Part shown: positions 62,787 through 64,000 of the stretch, piece by piece
Layout of the letters: the number at the start of each line of letters is the position of its first letter
How positions within the stretch are numbered: position 1 is the stretch's first letter
NCBI GenBank assembly: GCA_024082115.1
Contig: JAMRYE010000008.1
Span: 1,798,001 to 1,862,000, forward strand
Source of the DNA: Rhinocladiella similis
Lineage: Eukaryota > Ascomycota > Eurotiomycetes > Chaetothyriales > Herpotrichiellaceae
Length of the DNA: 64,000 nt
Reading direction: 5' to 3'
Made by a program: the position numbers and the translations under genes
The notes under the pieces: model-generated
Told to the model about the DNA's origin: nothing
Seen by the model: only the letters and a program-made list of their open reading frames with translations
Database searches by the model: none

Positions 62787-64000
62787 TTAGACTATTGCAA
62801 AGCACCCCTTGAATAAATCATGCGACACCTCACGTACATCGGCACGCTGCTTGCGTTGGTCCTGTCGTTTTTGGACCTCTTCGAGAAGATCGGCCGTGGC
62901 TTTGGCGTTGGTGGCACTATGTTCCAGACCTCGGATGGTTGCGAGGATCCATCGTCGTTGCTCATGGTCGTCTTCTTCGCATCCCCACATTAAGAGTGGC
63001 CAGAGTAAATTCACTGGTAGCCGCTCGTTGCTATCGGACAGTAGATGGACTAAAGTCTTGATATTCTGTAAAGACTCCAAGAGTATCTTCGTCCTTGGGA
63101 GGTGTTTGTACGCTACTCGATGCAGATGGACATGGCAAGCCCAGAAGTTTGCCAAGTACGTGCGAAAACTGCGCGTGATGGCTACAACAAGGTTCTTGGC
63201 AAGTATGTTCTCACTGATCTTGCCTTGCACGGCGTGGTCCATCAAGGCTGGTCGCTGGTCGTACAGAGTTTGTAGATCCTTGGAGATTATGGCGGCCGTG
63301 GCCATGACTTCAGTCTCATCTTCGACCGTGCCTCGACTGCGGTGCCACTGGTCGATCTGCGTGATCCGACCCATGAATGATTGGATCTTCTGAAAGAAGA
63401 TGATCCCGGGTTGATAGAGGATGTCGAAGACGATTTCTTCAATTTCACCATCTACGTCGTCCTTGGTCGCGTCGGCCGAAACACGAGGCGAGGGCTGGTG
63501 GGGAGCGTACACACCCGTCCCTTCGGCCAGGAGGAGTCCTTCACCTCCTGCAGAGACTGCCCTCGCATCGACCAGTCGAATCCAAGAGATCAGTCTGTGT
63601 TCAACGGCGCCAAGGGAGCTTGGTTCAGCATGATGGATCACTCTGTGGGCTTTGGTGAGGTTTGCATGGGCCATTGAAGTTGAGTCGGTCACCAGATTGG
63701 TGTACGCTAGGAGGAATATAGTGGCTAGGACGAAGCGCAATTGGGCTCCAATCCCGCCTTTACTGGTTTCTGATTCAAGTAGAGTGCGGGAAAGTTCTCG
63801 GGTCGCTCGCTCGTAGTAAGGACGTTGATCGGTCTGTACTCGGGAAGTCGAGTTGTGCAGTTGGACAGCGGAGAATGCCATGATGGCATGGCGAACCATT
63901 GACGAACTTGTGGCCATGGACTCAAGTAATGCTTTTGCTGATGTCCACTTAGGACCGTTCTCGATCGTCTCGAGGATTGGAGGCATGCCCATCTGGAGGA
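62787..64000 (-). CDS. Fungal-specific transcription factor, C-terminal part, runs off the window
   Basis: Open frame of at least 401 codons reaching the window edge; the N-terminus, where a Zn2Cys6 cluster would be expected, is missing. It is all-helical and reads like the fungal_trans_2 domain: SSMVRHAIMAFSAVQLHN, YYERATRELSRTLLES, LRFVLATIFLLAYTNLV, LTKAHRVIHHA, HRLISWIRLVDARAV, LLWPLLMWGCEEDDHEQRRWIL. The ending LLEEVQKRQDQRKQRADVREV is the usual last helix. The convergent position next to the aldolase makes it the likely regulator of the permease/dehydrogenase/aldolase group. The ATG at 63990-63992 is probably internal. Confidence 0.85.
   Translation of the reverse strand, partial: LQMGMPPILETIENGPKWTSAKALLESMATSSSMVRHAIMAFSAVQLHNSTSRVQTDQRPYYERATRELSRTLLESETSKGGIGAQLRFVLATIFLLAYTNLVTDSTSMAHANLTKAHRVIHHAEPSSLGAVEHRLISWIRLVDARAVSAGGEGLLLAEGTGVYAPHQPSPRVSADATKDDVDGEIEEIVFDILYQPGIIFFQKIQSFMGRITQIDQWHRSRGTVEDETEVMATAAIISKDLQTLYDQRPALMDHAVQGKISENILAKNLVVAITRSFRTYLANFWACHVHLHRVAYKHLPRTKILLESLQNIKTLVHLLSDSNERLPVNLLWPLLMWGCEEDDHEQRRWILATIRGLEHSATNAKATADLLEEVQKRQDQRKQRADVREVSHDLFKGCFAIV

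Noticed and set aside
1..64000. tRNA and rRNA genes
   Set aside because: I looked for B-box-like GGTTCGANTCC words on both strands; the few partial matches lie in coding exons or lack an A box and acceptor pairing.

Overview
The window is nuclear DNA of a filamentous ascomycete (Pezizomycotina). Nearly every gene has one or more short GT..AG introns, genes lie on both strands, and the families are typical of moulds: CFEM proteins, Zn2Cys6 regulators, Dal5-type and MCT-type transporters, DUF7924 proteins. The style suggests Eurotiomycetes, perhaps Chaetothyriales, but that is an inference. I saw no tRNA, rRNA, intact transposon or CRISPR array. Gene spans run from start to stop codon; exon coordinates are given where I worked them out by frame and splice-site consistency.

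1-28 kb is mostly conserved housekeeping: the N-terminus of ORC1, a conserved fungal protein, prefoldin subunit 5, mitochondrial prolyl-tRNA synthetase, a 3.8 kb gene-poor gap, a large Cys/His-tailed protein of unknown role, a serine-palmitoyltransferase small-subunit-like protein, a rhomboid protease, a DUF1989 protein, a ten-exon TRP channel (Yvc1 type), a C2H2 zinc-finger protein and an SmgGDS-like armadillo protein.

29-37 kb is the accessory region I find most interesting. Two CFEM genes stand head-to-head, followed by a membrane-anchored BIM1-like copper-protein relative, an MCT-type transporter and a short, probably truncated Zn2Cys6 regulator. The shared CFEM promoter and the promoter of the BIM1-like gene each carry one exact match to the extended GATA site (ATCWGATAA) used by fungal iron regulators of the SreA/Sre1 type. 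I propose an iron- or copper-responsive surface metal-acquisition locus.

38-51 kb returns to conserved genes: a 75-residue protein, DPM3, HPT1-type purine phosphoribosyltransferase, SFM1 methyltransferase, endosulfine (IGO1), ICE2, MYG1, an SDR dehydrogenase and a probably mitochondrial VOC/glyoxalase-fold protein.

51.9-56.2 kb holds two neighbouring DUF7924-type paralogues in which the nuclease-like signature looks degenerate; the second has gained a coiled-coil region and a membrane tail. 56.6-64 kb looks like a small catabolic cluster: a Dal5-family permease, a D-2-hydroxyacid dehydrogenase, a DapA/KDG-type aldolase, and the C-terminal part of a fungal transcription factor that runs off the window.
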